Assembly (NCBI RefSeq): GCF_016405905.1
Contig: NZ_JAEFCB010000001.1
Coordinates: forward strand, 496,001 to 560,000
Reading direction: 5' to 3'
DNA from: Variovorax sp. IB41
GTDB taxonomy: Bacteria; Pseudomonadota; Gammaproteobacteria; Burkholderiales; Burkholderiaceae_C
DNA: 64,000 nucleotides
This document shows positions 55,267-64,000 of this stretch, piece by piece; the stretch's first letter is position 1, and each line of letters starts with the position of its first letter. Made by a program: the position numbers and the translations under genes. The notes beneath the pieces were generated by a model. The model saw only the letters and a list, made by a program, of their open reading frames with translations. It was not told the origin of the DNA and made no database searches.

Positions 55267-55863
55267 TCAGACGATCTCGGCCACGTCGTCGAACGCGAGC
55301 CGCGGCCCGCGCTCGAAAGTGCCGGCGTGATCGGCCACGCCGAGGTTCACGAGAAAGTTGGCGCGATAGCGGCCGTCGGGGAAGAACGCCTTGTCGACCA
55401 GCTCCGCGTTGAAGCCCGACTGCGGCCCGACATCCAGCCCGAGCGAGCGCGCCGCCAGGATCAGGTAGGCGCCCTGCAGGCTGCTGTTGCGAAAGGCCGT
55501 GGCCGCCGCGGCCTCGGCGCTCTTCTCGAAGAAGGGCTTGGCGTCATAGGCCGGAAACTGCGTGGGCAGGTGCTCGTAGAAGCGCGTGTCGTGCGCGACG
55601 ATCACCGTCACGCCGGCCGCCAGCGTCTGCGCCGTGTTGCCCGACGAGACCGCGGGCTTGAGCTTCGCCTTGGCCTCCTCGCTGCGCACGAACACATAGC
55701 GCGCGGGCTGCGCGTTGTAGGCGGTCGGGCCCCACTTCACGAGGTCGTAGAGCTTGCGGATGATTTCGTCGGTGATGGGCACCGGCTTGAAGGCGTGCAC
55801 GGTGCGGGCCTTGCGGAACAGCTGGTCGAGCGCCGCTTCGGGAATGGCGTTGAGTGTTGTCAT
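55267..55863 (-). CDS. Nitroreductase family protein, RutE/HadB-like
   Basis: A 198-residue FMN-dependent nitroreductase-fold protein close to RutE, a probable malonic semialdehyde reductase of pyrimidine use. Typical parts are [29 protein letters not shown] (split) with [11 protein letters not shown], and the C-terminal [13 protein letters not shown]. No other rut genes are nearby, so the natural substrate is uncertain. It lies 22 bases after metY. Confidence 0.87.
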   Translation of the reverse strand: MTTLNAIPEAALDQLFRKARTVHAFKPVPITDEIIRKLYDLVKWGPTAYNAQPARYVFVRSEEAKAKLKPAVSSGNTAQTLAAGVTVIVAHDTRFYEHLPTQFPAYDAKPFFEKSAEAAAATAFRNSSLQGAYLILAARSLGLDVGPQSGFNAELVDKAFFPDGRYRANFLVNLGVADHAGTFERGPRLAFDDVAEIV

Positions 55864-55885
55864 GGTTTTCTGTGCCTCGAAGCGG

Positions 55886-57172
55886 TCAGGACGCGGCGGC
55901 CAGGGCCACGTCGAGGTCTGCGATGAGGTCGTCGATGTGCTCGATGCCGACCGACAGGCGCACGGTGTCTTCCGTCACGCCGGCCTTGGCCAGTTCTTCG
56001 GGCGACAACTGCCGGTGCGTGGTCGAGGCCGGGTGCGTCGCCAGCGAGCGCACGTCGCCGATGTTCACGAGGCGCGTGAAGAGCTTGAGCGCGTCGAGGA
56101 ACTTCGCGCCACCTTCACGGCCGCTGCCGATGCCGAAGGTCAGCACGCCGCTCGATTTGCCGCCGAAGTACTTCTGCGCGAGCGCGTGGTCCGGATGGTC
56201 TTCCAGCGCCGCGTAGTTGACCCAGCTGACGGCCTTGTGCGTCTTCAGGTGCTGCGCCACCTTGAGCGCGTTGCTGCTGATGCGGTCCATGCGCAGCGCC
56301 AGCGTCTCGATGCCCTGCAGGATCAGGAAGGCGTTGAACGGCGAGATGGCCGCACCCGTGTTGCGCAGCGGCACCACGCGCGCGCGGCCGATGTAGGCGG
56401 CCGGGCCCAGCGCCTCGGTGTAGACCACGCCGTGGTAGCTCACGTCGGGTTCGTTCAGGCGCTTGAAGCGCGCCTTGTGCTCGGCCCACGGAAACTTGCC
56501 CGAATCGACGATGGCGCCGCCGATGCTCGTGCCGTGGCCACCCAGGTACTTGGTGAGCGAATGCACCACGATGTCGGCGCCGTGCGCGATGGGCCGGCTC
56601 AGGTACGGCGAAGGCACGGTGTTGTCCACGATCAGCGGCACGCCGTGGCGGTGCGCGATCTCGGCGATGGCCGCGATGTCGGTCACGTTGCCCGCGGGGT
56701 TGCCCAGCGATTCGACGAACACCGCCTTGGTCTTGTCGTCGAAGAGCTTCTCGAAGCTCTTCGGATCGCGGTGGTCCGCAAAGCGCGTGGTGATGCCGAA
56801 CTGCGGCAGCGTGTGCGCAAAGAGGTTGTACGTGCCGCCATAGAGCGCCGTGCTGCTCACGATGTTGTCGCCGGCCTCGGCAATCGTCTGGATCGCGTAG
56901 GTCACCGCCGCCTGGCCCGAGGCCAGCGCGAGCGCCGCGATGCCGCCTTCGAGCGCGGCCACGCGCTGCTCCAGCACGTCCTGTGTCGGGTTGTTGATGC
57001 GGGTGTAGATGTTGCCCGGCACCTTCAGGTCGAACAGGTCCGCGCCGTGCTGCGCGCTGTCGAAGGCGTAGGCCACCGTCTGGTAGATCGGCGGCGCGAC
57101 GGCGCGCGTGGTCGGCTCGGGTGAGTAGCCGGCGTGCACGGAGAGGGTTTCGAATTTCCAGTTCTGCGACAT
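55886..57172 (-). CDS. metY: O-acetylhomoserine sulfhydrylase (aminocarboxypropyltransferase) MetY
   Basis: A 428-residue PLP enzyme that makes homocysteine from O-acetylhomoserine and sulfide. It starts [20 protein letters not shown], has [10 protein letters not shown], and the PLP lysine Lys208 in [11 protein letters not shown]. The length and the [19 protein letters not shown] segment near the C-terminus fit MetY/Met17. It follows the ssu genes on the same strand, past a palindromic repeat, so sulfide from sulfonates can go directly to methionine. Confidence 0.94.
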   Translation of the reverse strand: MSQNWKFETLSVHAGYSPEPTTRAVAPPIYQTVAYAFDSAQHGADLFDLKVPGNIYTRINNPTQDVLEQRVAALEGGIAALALASGQAAVTYAIQTIAEAGDNIVSSTALYGGTYNLFAHTLPQFGITTRFADHRDPKSFEKLFDDKTKAVFVESLGNPAGNVTDIAAIAEIAHRHGVPLIVDNTVPSPYLSRPIAHGADIVVHSLTKYLGGHGTSIGGAIVDSGKFPWAEHKARFKRLNEPDVSYHGVVYTEALGPAAYIGRARVVPLRNTGAAISPFNAFLILQGIETLALRMDRISSNALKVAQHLKTHKAVSWVNYAALEDHPDHALAQKYFGGKSSGVLTFGIGSGREGGAKFLDALKLFTRLVNIGDVRSLATHPASTTHRQLSPEELAKAGVTEDTVRLSVGIEHIDDLIADLDVALAAAS

Positions 57173-57214
57173 GCGAGAGCCTTTCAGGGTGGAAAGAAGA
57201 GAAGAAACAACAAG

Positions 57215-57274
57215 CCGTTCACGCTGAGCCTGTCGAAGCGCCGCGCGAGGCTTCGACAAGCTCAGCCCGAACGG
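57215..57274. repeat. Interspersed palindromic repeat (REP-like)
   Basis: Two 25-base arms (57215-57239 and 57250-57274) form a near-perfect inverted repeat around a 10-base GC loop; the core is GCTTCGACAAGCTCAGC. This element is widespread between genes in Comamonadaceae. Here it separates ssuB from metY and may stabilise or terminate the ssu message. Confidence 0.8.
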
Positions 57275-57283
57275 TCGCGGGCA

Positions 57284-58147
57284 TCAGATCGCCCAGCGCA
57301 GCGCGTGCGCAGGGGTACCAAGCCAGCTGGCGTCGGTGCTGCTCTCAGCCTCTTCGGGTGTCCCGGGCTTTTGCAGCACCCTGTCGAGGATGCGTTTTTC
57401 GATGGCCGCGAAGGCCGGGTCGCCCTGCGAGCGCGGGCGGGCGAGCGCGATGTTTTCGTCCAGCGCGATGCGGCCGTCTTCGATCAGGATCACGCGGTCG
57501 GCAAGGGCCACGGCCTCCTGCACGTCGTGCGTCACCAGCAGCGCGGTGAAGCGGTGGCGTTGCCAGAGGTTCTCGATGAGCCGGTGCATCTCGATGCGGG
57601 TGAGCGCATCGAGCGCGCCCAGCGGTTCGTCCAGCAGCAGGAGGCGCGGGTGGTGCACCAGCGCCCGCGCGAGCGACACGCGCTGGCGCTGTCCGCCCGA
57701 CAGGCGCGCCGGCCACTCGTTCTCGCGATCAGCCAGGCCCACCTGCGCGAGCACCTCCTTGCCGCGCGGCTTGGCGTCGTTCGCGAGACCCAGCGTCACG
57801 TTGTCGAGCACGCGGCGCCAGGGCAGGAGGCGCGCCTCCTGGAACATGATGCGGGTGTCGTCGTGCAGGCCGTTCACGGCCTTGCCATCGGTGTAGAGGC
57901 CGCCGGAGGTGGCTTCCTCGAGCCCCGCGATCAGCCGCAGCAGCGTGCTCTTGCCGCAGCCGCTGCGGCCCACGATGGCGATGAATTGCCCGGGCTCGAT
58001 GGTGAGCTGGGTGTTGCGCAGCACGTCGCGCGTGCCGTAGCGCTTGTGCAGGCCGCGCGCTTCGAGGCGCACGCCGCCGGCGATGGCCTGGTGGCCCGGG
58101 GCTTGGGCCTGGGCCCGGGGTTGGATGTCTTTCAGAACGGCACTCAT
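57284..58147 (-). CDS. ssuB: Aliphatic sulfonate import ATP-binding protein SsuB
   Basis: A 287-residue ABC ATPase with Walker [10 protein letters not shown] (residues 60-68), the [20 protein letters not shown]-loop typical of SsuB/Tau[18 protein letters not shown], and [16 protein letters not shown]. It powers sulfonate uptake with SsuC and the binding proteins. It is the last ssu gene, 4 bases after ssuA1. Confidence 0.93.
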   Translation of the reverse strand: MSAVLKDIQPRAQAQAPGHQAIAGGVRLEARGLHKRYGTRDVLRNTQLTIEPGQFIAIVGRSGCGKSTLLRLIAGLEEATSGGLYTDGKAVNGLHDDTRIMFQEARLLPWRRVLDNVTLGLANDAKPRGKEVLAQVGLADRENEWPARLSGGQRQRVSLARALVHHPRLLLLDEPLGALDALTRIEMHRLIENLWQRHRFTALLVTHDVQEAVALADRVILIEDGRIALDENIALARPRSQGDPAFAAIEKRILDRVLQKPGTPEEAESSTDASWLGTPAHALRWAI

Positions 58148-58151
58148 GGCT

Positions 58152-59117
58152 TCAGGCTCCGGGTTTGAAAAGCGCAACGTCGAGCGCATTGAGTTTTCTG
58201 GGCAGCAGCTTTTCGCCGAAGAACGCATCGGCGATGCGCTGCTGCTCGGCGAGGCCCTCGGCCACGACCGGGCGCACCGCGTAGCTGCGGCGGCTGTTGG
58301 CCTGTTCGATGGTCGCGGCGTCCAGGCCCCACACGGGCGACAGCAGCGCGGCCGCTTCCTTGGGGTTCTGCTTGACCCACTTGCCGGTCTTCTCGAGCTC
58401 GGCGTAGATGACGCGCAGCACGTCGGGCCGCGCCTTCGCGAACTTGGTGCTCGCAAGGTAGTAGCGCTGGTACGACGCGATGCCCGCGCCGTCTGCCAGC
58501 ACGCGCACCTTCGACTGGCGCTGCGCGGCGGCGAGGAACGGGTCCCACACCACCCACGCGTCGATCGCGCCCTTCTCGAAGGCCGCGCGGCCATCGGCCG
58601 GCGTGAGGTACGCGGGCTCGATGTCCTTGAACGAGAGGCCGGCCTTCTCGAGCGCGGCGATCAGCAGGTAGTGCGCGCCGGCCGCTTTTGCGAAGCCGAC
58701 CTTCTTGCCCTTCAGGTCGGCCACGGTCTTCAGCGGCGAGTCTTCTTTCACGACGATCGCCTGCGCAGCCGGCGACGGCGCTTCCTGCGCGATGAAGGTC
58801 AGCTCGGCACCGGCCGCCTGCGCGAACACGGGCACCGTGTCGGCCACGTCGGCGCTGAGGTCGAGGTTGTCCAGGTTCAGTGCTTCGAGCAGCGGCAGGC
58901 CGCTGGTGAACTCGTGCCAGCTCAGCGTGGCGTTGAGCGGGGCGAGTTGTTTTTCGAGCGTGCCTTGCGCCTTGAGCAGCGCCGTCAGCGTCGATGACTT
59001 CTGGTAGCCGAAGCGCACGGTGACGGGGCGCGGTGCGACGCTTTGCGCCAGCACGGCACTTGCGCCCAGAGCACCCAGCGTGGCGATCGCCGCGCGGCGG
59101 GAAATGGATGGGTTCAT
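58152..59117 (-). CDS. ssuA: Aliphatic sulfonate-binding protein SsuA (copy 1)
   Basis: A 321-residue periplasmic receptor. The N-terminus [18 protein letters not shown] has twin arginines and may use the Tat route. It has the family motifs [37 protein letters not shown] and [19 protein letters not shown]. It lies between ssuC and ssuB. A second receptor of the same family (61169-62125) is in this operon, so the two may bind different sulfonates. Confidence 0.92.
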   Translation of the reverse strand: MNPSISRRAAIATLGALGASAVLAQSVAPRPVTVRFGYQKSSTLTALLKAQGTLEKQLAPLNATLSWHEFTSGLPLLEALNLDNLDLSADVADTVPVFAQAAGAELTFIAQEAPSPAAQAIVVKEDSPLKTVADLKGKKVGFAKAAGAHYLLIAALEKAGLSFKDIEPAYLTPADGRAAFEKGAIDAWVVWDPFLAAAQRQSKVRVLADGAGIASYQRYYLASTKFAKARPDVLRVIYAELEKTGKWVKQNPKEAAALLSPVWGLDAATIEQANSRRSYAVRPVVAEGLAEQQRIADAFFGEKLLPRKLNALDVALFKPGA

Positions 59118-59128
59118 CTGCCCTGCCC

Positions 59129-59986
59129 TCACTTCGTCTTCTTCTGATAGCCCGGGTGCCAGCGCAGCCACCACTGCTCCAGGCCGCGCGCGAACAGGTC
59201 GGCCAGCTTGCCGAGCAGCGCATACAAGAGGATGCCCACGAGCACGATGTCGGTCTGCAGGAACTCGCGGGCGTTCATCGTCAGGTACCCGATGCCGGCC
59301 TGCGCCGAGATGGTCTCGGCCACGATCAGGATCACCCACATCAGGCCGAGCGAAAAACGCAGCCCCACGAGGATCGACGACAGCGCCCCCGGCAGGATCA
59401 CCTCGCGGTACAGCTGCCAGCGCGTGAGGCCGTAGGTGCGGCCCATCTCGATGAGCTGCGGATCGACATTGCGGATGCCGTGGAAGGTGTTCAGGTAGAT
59501 CGGGAAGAACACCGACACCGAGATCAAAAACAGCTTGGCCGATTCGTCGATGCCGAACCAGAGGATCACCAGCGGAATCAGCGCGAGCGCGGGGATGTTG
59601 CGCACCATCTGGATGGTCGAGTCGAGCAGCGTTTCGGCGAACTTCACCGAGCCCGTGAGCAGGCCCAGCGCGAGGCCCGCGCCGCCGCCGATGGCCAGGC
59701 CCGCAAGCGCGCGGCCGGCGCTCACCTTCACATGCGTCCAGAGTTCGCCGGACACCGTGAGCGACCACGCGGCTTTGACCACGTCGACCGGTGCCGGCAG
59801 CACGCGCGTGGAAAGCCAGCCGAGCGACGAGGCGATCTGCCAGAACACGATGAGCCCCACCGGCACGAGCCAGGGAACGAGGCGGCCCGCCACGTTGAGG
59901 CCGAAGGCCTTGAACGCGTTGCCGGCTCCTGCGCCTGCGCCTTCGTCGGTCGAAGCCACCGGGAGCTCCTGTACTTGTTCGGTCAT
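59129..59986 (-). CDS. ssuC: Aliphatic sulfonate ABC transporter permease SsuC
   Basis: A 285-residue inner-membrane permease with six helices. It has the EAA loop IEMGRTYGLTRWQLYREVILPGA and LRFSLGLMWVILIVAETIS, typical of SsuC/TauC. The ATG at 59986 was chosen over an upstream in-frame start because homologues begin near here. It lies 11 bases before ssuA1. Confidence 0.93.
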   Translation of the reverse strand: MTEQVQELPVASTDEGAGAGAGNAFKAFGLNVAGRLVPWLVPVGLIVFWQIASSLGWLSTRVLPAPVDVVKAAWSLTVSGELWTHVKVSAGRALAGLAIGGGAGLALGLLTGSVKFAETLLDSTIQMVRNIPALALIPLVILWFGIDESAKLFLISVSVFFPIYLNTFHGIRNVDPQLIEMGRTYGLTRWQLYREVILPGALSSILVGLRFSLGLMWVILIVAETISAQAGIGYLTMNAREFLQTDIVLVGILLYALLGKLADLFARGLEQWWLRWHPGYQKKTK

Positions 59987-59999
59987 GAGGATTCCTTGT

Positions 60000-61169
60000 T
60001 CAGCTTTGCGAGACGAGGCGCGACGGCGCATCGAGGTTGGCGACGACCTCGCCGAACGGACCGCTCAAGGAACCACCCGCCAGCTGCTTCTTCGCCGTGC
60101 GCGAGAGCAGCGGGAACACCAGCTCGGCGAAGCGGTAGGCCTCTTCGAGGTGCGGGTAGCCCGAGAGAATGAATTTGTCGAGCCCGAGCGCCGCGTATTC
60201 CTCGATGCGCGCGGCAACGGTCTTCGCATCACCCACGAGCGCCGTGCCCGCGCCGCCGCGCACGAGGCCCACGCCCGCCCACAGGTTCGGCGAGATCTCC
60301 AGCTCGGCGCGCGAACGCTTCGCACCCCCCGCATGCAGCGCGGCCATGCGGCGCTGGCCTTCGGAATCCATGCGCGCGAAGGCGGCCTGGGCGCGGATGA
60401 CGGTGTCGTCGTTCACGCGGCTGATCAACTCTTCTGCGGCTTTCCATGCAGCGTCTTCGGTCTCGCGCACGATCACATGCAGGCGGATGCCGAACTCGAC
60501 GCGCCGACCTTGCTTCTGGGCGCGGGCGCGCACGTCGGCGATCTTCTTGGACACCTCGGCGGGCGGCTCGCCCCAAGTGAGGTACGCATCGACCTGCTCT
60601 GCCGCGAGGTCGTGCGCGGCGGCCGAGGAGCCGCCGAACCACACCGGCGGATAAGGCTTTTGCACCGGCGGATACAGCAGCTTGGCGCCCTTCACGCTCA
60701 GGTGCTTGCCTTCGAAATCGAAGCCCTCACCGTCATGGCTGCGCGCAAGAATCTCGCGCCAGATGCGGATGAACTCGGCCGACTGTTCGTAGCGCGAGGC
60801 ATGGTCCAGGTACACGCCATCGCCTTCGAGCTCGGCCTGGTCGCCACCGGTCACGAGGTTCACGAGCAGGCGTCCGCCCGAGAGCCGATCGAAGGTCGCG
60901 GCCATGCGCGCGGCGAGGCTCGGCTGGTGCAGGCCCGGGCGCACGGCCACCAGGAACTTGAGGTTCTTCGTCGCGCCGATCAGGCTGGAGGCGATCACCC
61001 ACGGGTCTTCGCACGAGCGGCCGGTGGGGATCAGCACGCCTTCGTAGCCCAGGTTGTCGGCCGCGCCGGCGATCTGCTGCAGGTAGGCCAGGTCGATGGG
61101 GCGCGCGCCCTCACTCGTGCCGAGGTAGCGGCTGTCGCCGTGCGTGGGGAGGAACCAGAAGATCTGCAT
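60000..61169 (-). CDS. ssuD: FMNH2-dependent alkanesulfonate monooxygenase SsuD
   Basis: A 389-residue TIM-barrel enzyme that uses FMNH2 (from SsuE) and O2 to turn alkanesulfonates into aldehydes plus sulfite. The start [20 protein letters not shown] is diagnostic. Family segments [27 protein letters not shown] (split), [20 protein letters not shown] and [12 protein letters not shown] are present. Its start shares one base with the ssuA2 stop (TGATG). Confidence 0.96.
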   Translation of the reverse strand: MQIFWFLPTHGDSRYLGTSEGARPIDLAYLQQIAGAADNLGYEGVLIPTGRSCEDPWVIASSLIGATKNLKFLVAVRPGLHQPSLAARMAATFDRLSGGRLLVNLVTGGDQAELEGDGVYLDHASRYEQSAEFIRIWREILARSHDGEGFDFEGKHLSVKGAKLLYPPVQKPYPPVWFGGSSAAAHDLAAEQVDAYLTWGEPPAEVSKKIADVRARAQKQGRRVEFGIRLHVIVRETEDAAWKAAEELISRVNDDTVIRAQAAFARMDSEGQRRMAALHAGGAKRSRAELEISPNLWAGVGLVRGGAGTALVGDAKTVAARIEEYAALGLDKFILSGYPHLEEAYRFAELVFPLLSRTAKKQLAGGSLSGPFGEVVANLDAPSRLVSQS

Positions 61170-62125
61170 CACGCGACTCCCGCGCCAGCGGCTTCGAGCA
61201 CGTTGATTTTTTTCGGGATCAGCTTCAGCTCGAAGAAGGTGTCGGCGATCTTCTGCTGCTCGGCGAGGATGGCCTTGGTGATCGGCACGATGCCGTAGGC
61301 CGTGCGCGCCACGGTGACGTCGGCCACCGGTTTGGGCAGGCCCCACAGCGCGGCCAGCTCGGCGGCCAGATCGCCCTTGTTCGCCGCGCCCCAGGTGTCG
61401 ACCTTGTTGAGCTCTTCGACCGCGATGGCCAGCACGTCGGCGTTCTTCGCCACGTAGTCGAGCGACGAGAAGTAGTAGGCGCGGTTGCCCACCACGCCCG
61501 TGGCGTCGGCGAGGATGCGCGCCTCGAGCGTTTTCTCGGCGGCGGCCAGGAACGGGTCCCAGATCACCCACGCATCGACCGAGCCTTTTTCGAACGCGGC
61601 GCGCGCATCGGCCGGCGGCAGGTAGGCCAGATTCAGGTCGGCATACGAGAGGCCGTGCTTCTCGAACAGCTTGACGATGAAGTAGTGGACGTTGGAGCCC
61701 TTGTTGAGCGCGATCTTCTTGCCCTTGAGGTCCGCCACGGTCTTGATGGCCGAGCCCTTGGGCACCAGCACCGCCTCGGTCTGCGGGCGATGCTGCGTGG
61801 CCGCCACGTAGGCCAGCGGCGCACCGGCGGCCTGCGCGAAGATCGGAGGCGCTTCGCCCACGTCGCCGAAGTCGATCGAGCCGACGTTCAGCGCTTCGAG
61901 CTGCACCGGGCCGGCGGTGAACTCGGTCCACTTGACTGTGACGCCCAGCGGCGCGAGGCGCTTCTCCAGCGTACCGCGGCCCTTCAAGATATTGAGCGTG
62001 CCCTTCTGGTTGCCGATGCGGAACTGGCGCGCGGGCGCCTGCGCCAGCGCGGCGAACGAAGGCAGCACGATGGCGGCTGCGGCGCCCTGGACCAGGCGGC
62101 GGCGGGGGATGGAAATGCGGTTCAT
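61169..62125 (-). CDS. ssuA: Aliphatic sulfonate-binding protein SsuA (copy 2)
   Basis: A 318-residue periplasmic receptor paralogous to the copy at 58152-59117. The leader has [17 protein letters not shown], again Tat-like. Motifs are [37 protein letters not shown] and [19 protein letters not shown]. It comes directly before ssuD, the usual place of ssuA, so it is probably the primary receptor. Confidence 0.92.
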   Translation of the reverse strand: MNRISIPRRRLVQGAAAAIVLPSFAALAQAPARQFRIGNQKGTLNILKGRGTLEKRLAPLGVTVKWTEFTAGPVQLEALNVGSIDFGDVGEAPPIFAQAAGAPLAYVAATQHRPQTEAVLVPKGSAIKTVADLKGKKIALNKGSNVHYFIVKLFEKHGLSYADLNLAYLPPADARAAFEKGSVDAWVIWDPFLAAAEKTLEARILADATGVVGNRAYYFSSLDYVAKNADVLAIAVEELNKVDTWGAANKGDLAAELAALWGLPKPVADVTVARTAYGIVPITKAILAEQQKIADTFFELKLIPKKINVLEAAGAGVA

Positions 62126-62156
62126 GGCTGTGCTTGGGTGTTGGGGCGCCACGCGA

Positions 62157-62294
62157 TCACGCGGCAGAAATGAAGCTCACGATCAACGCGATGGCGCTGA
62201 CCACGATGGCGCTGACGACGAGGTCGCCCAGCGCGTGCCAGAAGGAGCGCGGCGGCGTCTCGAACGCGTGGTCTTCGGTGGCGACGGGGTTCAT
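62157..62294 (-). CDS. Small single-helix membrane protein in the ssu operon
   Basis: A 45-residue frame with a polar start (NPVATEDHAFETPPRSFWH) and one membrane helix (LGDLVVSAIVVSAIALIVSF). AAGGAA lies eight bases before the ATG. It lies between ssuE and ssuA2 on the same strand. I do not know the family; it could help assemble or regulate the transporter. Confidence 0.5.
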   Translation of the reverse strand: MNPVATEDHAFETPPRSFWHALGDLVVSAIVVSAIALIVSFISAA

Positions 62295-62416
62295 GCGGAG
62301 ATTCCTTGGTGCAAAAACTTGGGGCAAAGCTGTCCCCTTGCCGCGCACAGGCGGCTTCGAAAAGCGGGGACGGGGATGGGTCTGTTCGAAGCCGGGCTCA
62401 GTGAAGAGCCCGGTCG

Positions 62417-63001
62417 TCAGACGCTACATCGCACGCGGGAGAACGGCACGGGCTCGAAGCCGTGTGTGGCCGGCAGCTTCAGGCCCTCGGTGGCCAGCAC
62501 CTCGACGGCCTCGTTGAGTCGCTCGGCCAGGTCGTTGTGTACCTGGTAGGCGTTCTCGGGCGTGAGCGCGATCTGCGAGTCGCTCGCGTACACGCCCGGC
62601 AGGATGTGCCGCGCCGCCAGCGACTGCAGCACGGGCCGCAGCGCGTAGTCCAGCGCGAGCATGTGATGGGGGCTGCCGCCGGTGGCCAGCGGCAGCACGG
62701 TCTTGCCCTTGAGCGCGTTCTGCGCGAGCAGGTCGAGAAAGACCTTCAGCACGCCGCTGTAGGCCGCCTTGTAGACCGGCGTAGCCACCACGATCACGCG
62801 GGCCGCCGCCACCTGGGCAATGGCGCGCTCGATGGCCGGATGGGTCCACTCGGCCAGCAGCAGCGCCTCTGCCGGCAGGTCGCGGATCGAGAGCCGCTCG
62901 ATGCGGGCATTGCGTTTGGCCAGCCGCTCGCCCACGGCCTCTAGCAAGGCGGTAGAACGGGACGGGGCCGAGGGGCTGCCGGCAATCAGGAGAACGGACA
63001 C
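62417..63001 (-). CDS. ssuE: NADPH-dependent FMN reductase SsuE
   Basis: A 194-residue flavodoxin-like reductase that supplies FMNH2 to SsuD. It starts VLLIAGSPSAPSRSTALLEAV and has VVATPVYKAAYSGVLKVFLDLL, the SsuE signature. The start is a GTG at 63001. It is followed by a 122-base spacer with two overlapping inverted repeats (62352-62394 and 62392-62413), then the small membrane protein gene and ssuA2. Confidence 0.93.
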   Translation of the reverse strand: MSVLLIAGSPSAPSRSTALLEAVGERLAKRNARIERLSIRDLPAEALLLAEWTHPAIERAIAQVAAARVIVVATPVYKAAYSGVLKVFLDLLAQNALKGKTVLPLATGGSPHHMLALDYALRPVLQSLAARHILPGVYASDSQIALTPENAYQVHNDLAERLNEAVEVLATEGLKLPATHGFEPVPFSRVRCSV

Positions 63002-63093
63002 AGGAGGCTTTCGGTTTTCTTCGGAAATTCGAGGCGTGCCGGGTCGCGGCCCCCGCGAAACGGGCGCCTGGACAACCGGCTCGGTAGCGCGGG

Positions 63094-64000
63094 TTACTTT
63101 TGCTTCGTGGTGTAGATCTGGTCGAAGGAGGCACCGTCCGCGAAGTGCTCCTTGTCCGCCTTCGCCCAGCCGCCGAAGGCCTGGTCGATGGTCACCAGCG
63201 TGAGCTTGGGGAACTGCTTGTCGTACTTGGCCTTGGCCTTCTCGGAGGTCGGGCGATAGAAGTTGCGGCCCGCGATGTCCTGGCCTTCGTCGGAGTACAG
63301 GTACTTCAGGTACTCCTCGGCCACAGCGCGGGTGCCCTTCTTGTCGACCACCTTGTCGACGACCGCCACGCTGGGCTCGGCCAGGATCGAGATGGACGGC
63401 ACGACGATCTCGAACTTGTCCGGGCCGAATTCCTTCAGCGCCAGGAAGGCTTCGTTTTCCCAGGCCAGCAGCACGTCGCCCACGCCGCGCTGCACGAAGG
63501 TGATGGTCGAGCCGCGCGCGCCGGTGTCCAGCACCGGCACGTTCTTGAAGAGATTGCCGATGTATTCCTTGGCCTTCGCATCGCCGCCGTACTTGCGCTT
63601 GGCGAATTCCCAGGCGGCCAGGTAGTTCCAGCGGGCGCCGCCCGAGGTCTTGGGGTTGGGGGTGATCACCTGCACGCCGGGCTTGACCAGGTCGTCCCAG
63701 TCCTTCAGGCCCTTGGGATTGCCCTTCTTCACCAGGAACACGATGGTCGAGGTGTAGGGCGCGGAATTGAGCGGCAGGCGCTTTTGCCAGTCGGCCTTGA
63801 CCAGGCCGCCGTGGGTGACCAGCGCGTCGATGTCGCCGCCCAGCGCGAGCGTGGCCACGTCGGCGTCGATGCCGTCGATGATCGAGCGGGCCTGCTTGCC
63901 CGAGCCGCCGTGCGATTGCTTGACGGTCACGTCCTGGCCGGTCTTGGCCTTCCAGTACTTGGCGAAGGCCTGGTTGTAGTCCACGTAGAGCTCGCGCGTC
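63094..64000 (-). CDS. Sulfate-binding protein, second copy (5' end outside window)
   Basis: The visible 302 residues are the mature part of a Sbp/CysP-type receptor: [18 protein letters not shown] (binding loop), [39 protein letters not shown]. The signal peptide is beyond the right edge. It differs clearly from the sbp at 37725-38741. It ends 93 bases before ssuE on the same strand, so sulfate and sulfonate uptake genes are neighbours; the operon may continue outside. Confidence 0.92.
   Translation of the reverse strand, partial: TRELYVDYNQAFAKYWKAKTGQDVTVKQSHGGSGKQARSIIDGIDADVATLALGGDIDALVTHGGLVKADWQKRLPLNSAPYTSTIVFLVKKGNPKGLKDWDDLVKPGVQVITPNPKTSGGARWNYLAAWEFAKRKYGGDAKAKEYIGNLFKNVPVLDTGARGSTITFVQRGVGDVLLAWENEAFLALKEFGPDKFEIVVPSISILAEPSVAVVDKVVDKKGTRAVAEEYLKYLYSDEGQDIAGRNFYRPTSEKAKAKYDKQFPKLTLVTIDQAFGGWAKADKEHFADGASFDQIYTTKQK

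Noticed and set aside
57173..57283. Possible SAM-type riboswitch in front of metY
   Set aside because: The region is occupied by the REP-like inverted repeat; no conserved riboswitch core could be made out.

Overview
The window is GC-rich chromosomal DNA of a betaproteobacterium of the family Comamonadaceae, most like Variovorax. This rests on gene content and order: tolB-pal-ybgF next to tcdA and tRNA-Lys; the yebC-purD-hemF-nadD-rsfS-rlmH-maf-rng run; cys and ssu sulfur operons; and a Comamonadaceae-type interspersed palindrome (57215-57274). The genus is an inference from gene content, not from a marker gene.

Left part (1-6836): the end of a cytochrome c, a three-part efflux operon (outer-membrane lipoprotein, DHA2-type MFS pump, HlyD adaptor), a TetR-like regulator, and an odd overlapping gene that joins an unknown domain to a TetR-type C-terminal half, followed by two small genes. 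From about 6840 to 12100 lies a lower-GC accessory island. It holds a serine resolvase with palindromic sites in front of it, a GHKL ATPase gene facing a three-gene operon (STAS-like protein with a winged helix, a small protein, a Cys-rich protein), and a frameshifted Shedu-type nuclease gene. The island lies on the 3' side of tRNA-Lys and looks like a defence island; the ATPase/STAS module is the best candidate for an undescribed system.

Core part (12140-26976): tRNA-Lys; tcdA; the Tol-Pal genes, with a remarkable extra gene in which the Pal lipoprotein leader is fused to a TolB propeller; msbA; a long housekeeping run on the minus strand; and on the plus strand a four-gene operon (methyltransferase, chorismatase, acyltransferase, glycosyltransferase) resembling part of an aryl-polyene or xanthomonadin pathway. 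A MacAB-type efflux operon and dsbB follow.

Sulfur part (34820-64000): a sulfate transporter operon (sbp-cysT-cysW-cysA) with a terminator-like hairpin at the start of cysT; redox and amino-acid oxidation genes; a family 2A encapsulin operon (rhodanese, serine acetyltransferase, XRE regulator, encapsulin shell, cysteine desulfurase cargo), whose cargo-targeting region has an interspersed repeat inserted in frame; a TauD-like dioxygenase; and a large operon for organosulfur use (second sulfate-binding protein, ssuE, small membrane protein, ssuA2, ssuD, ssuC, ssuA1, ssuB), followed by metY, a nitroreductase and a molbindin. Together these genes take up sulfate and sulfonates, free sulfite from sulfonates, make O-acetylserine and homocysteine, and probably store or deliver sulfur through the encapsulin.
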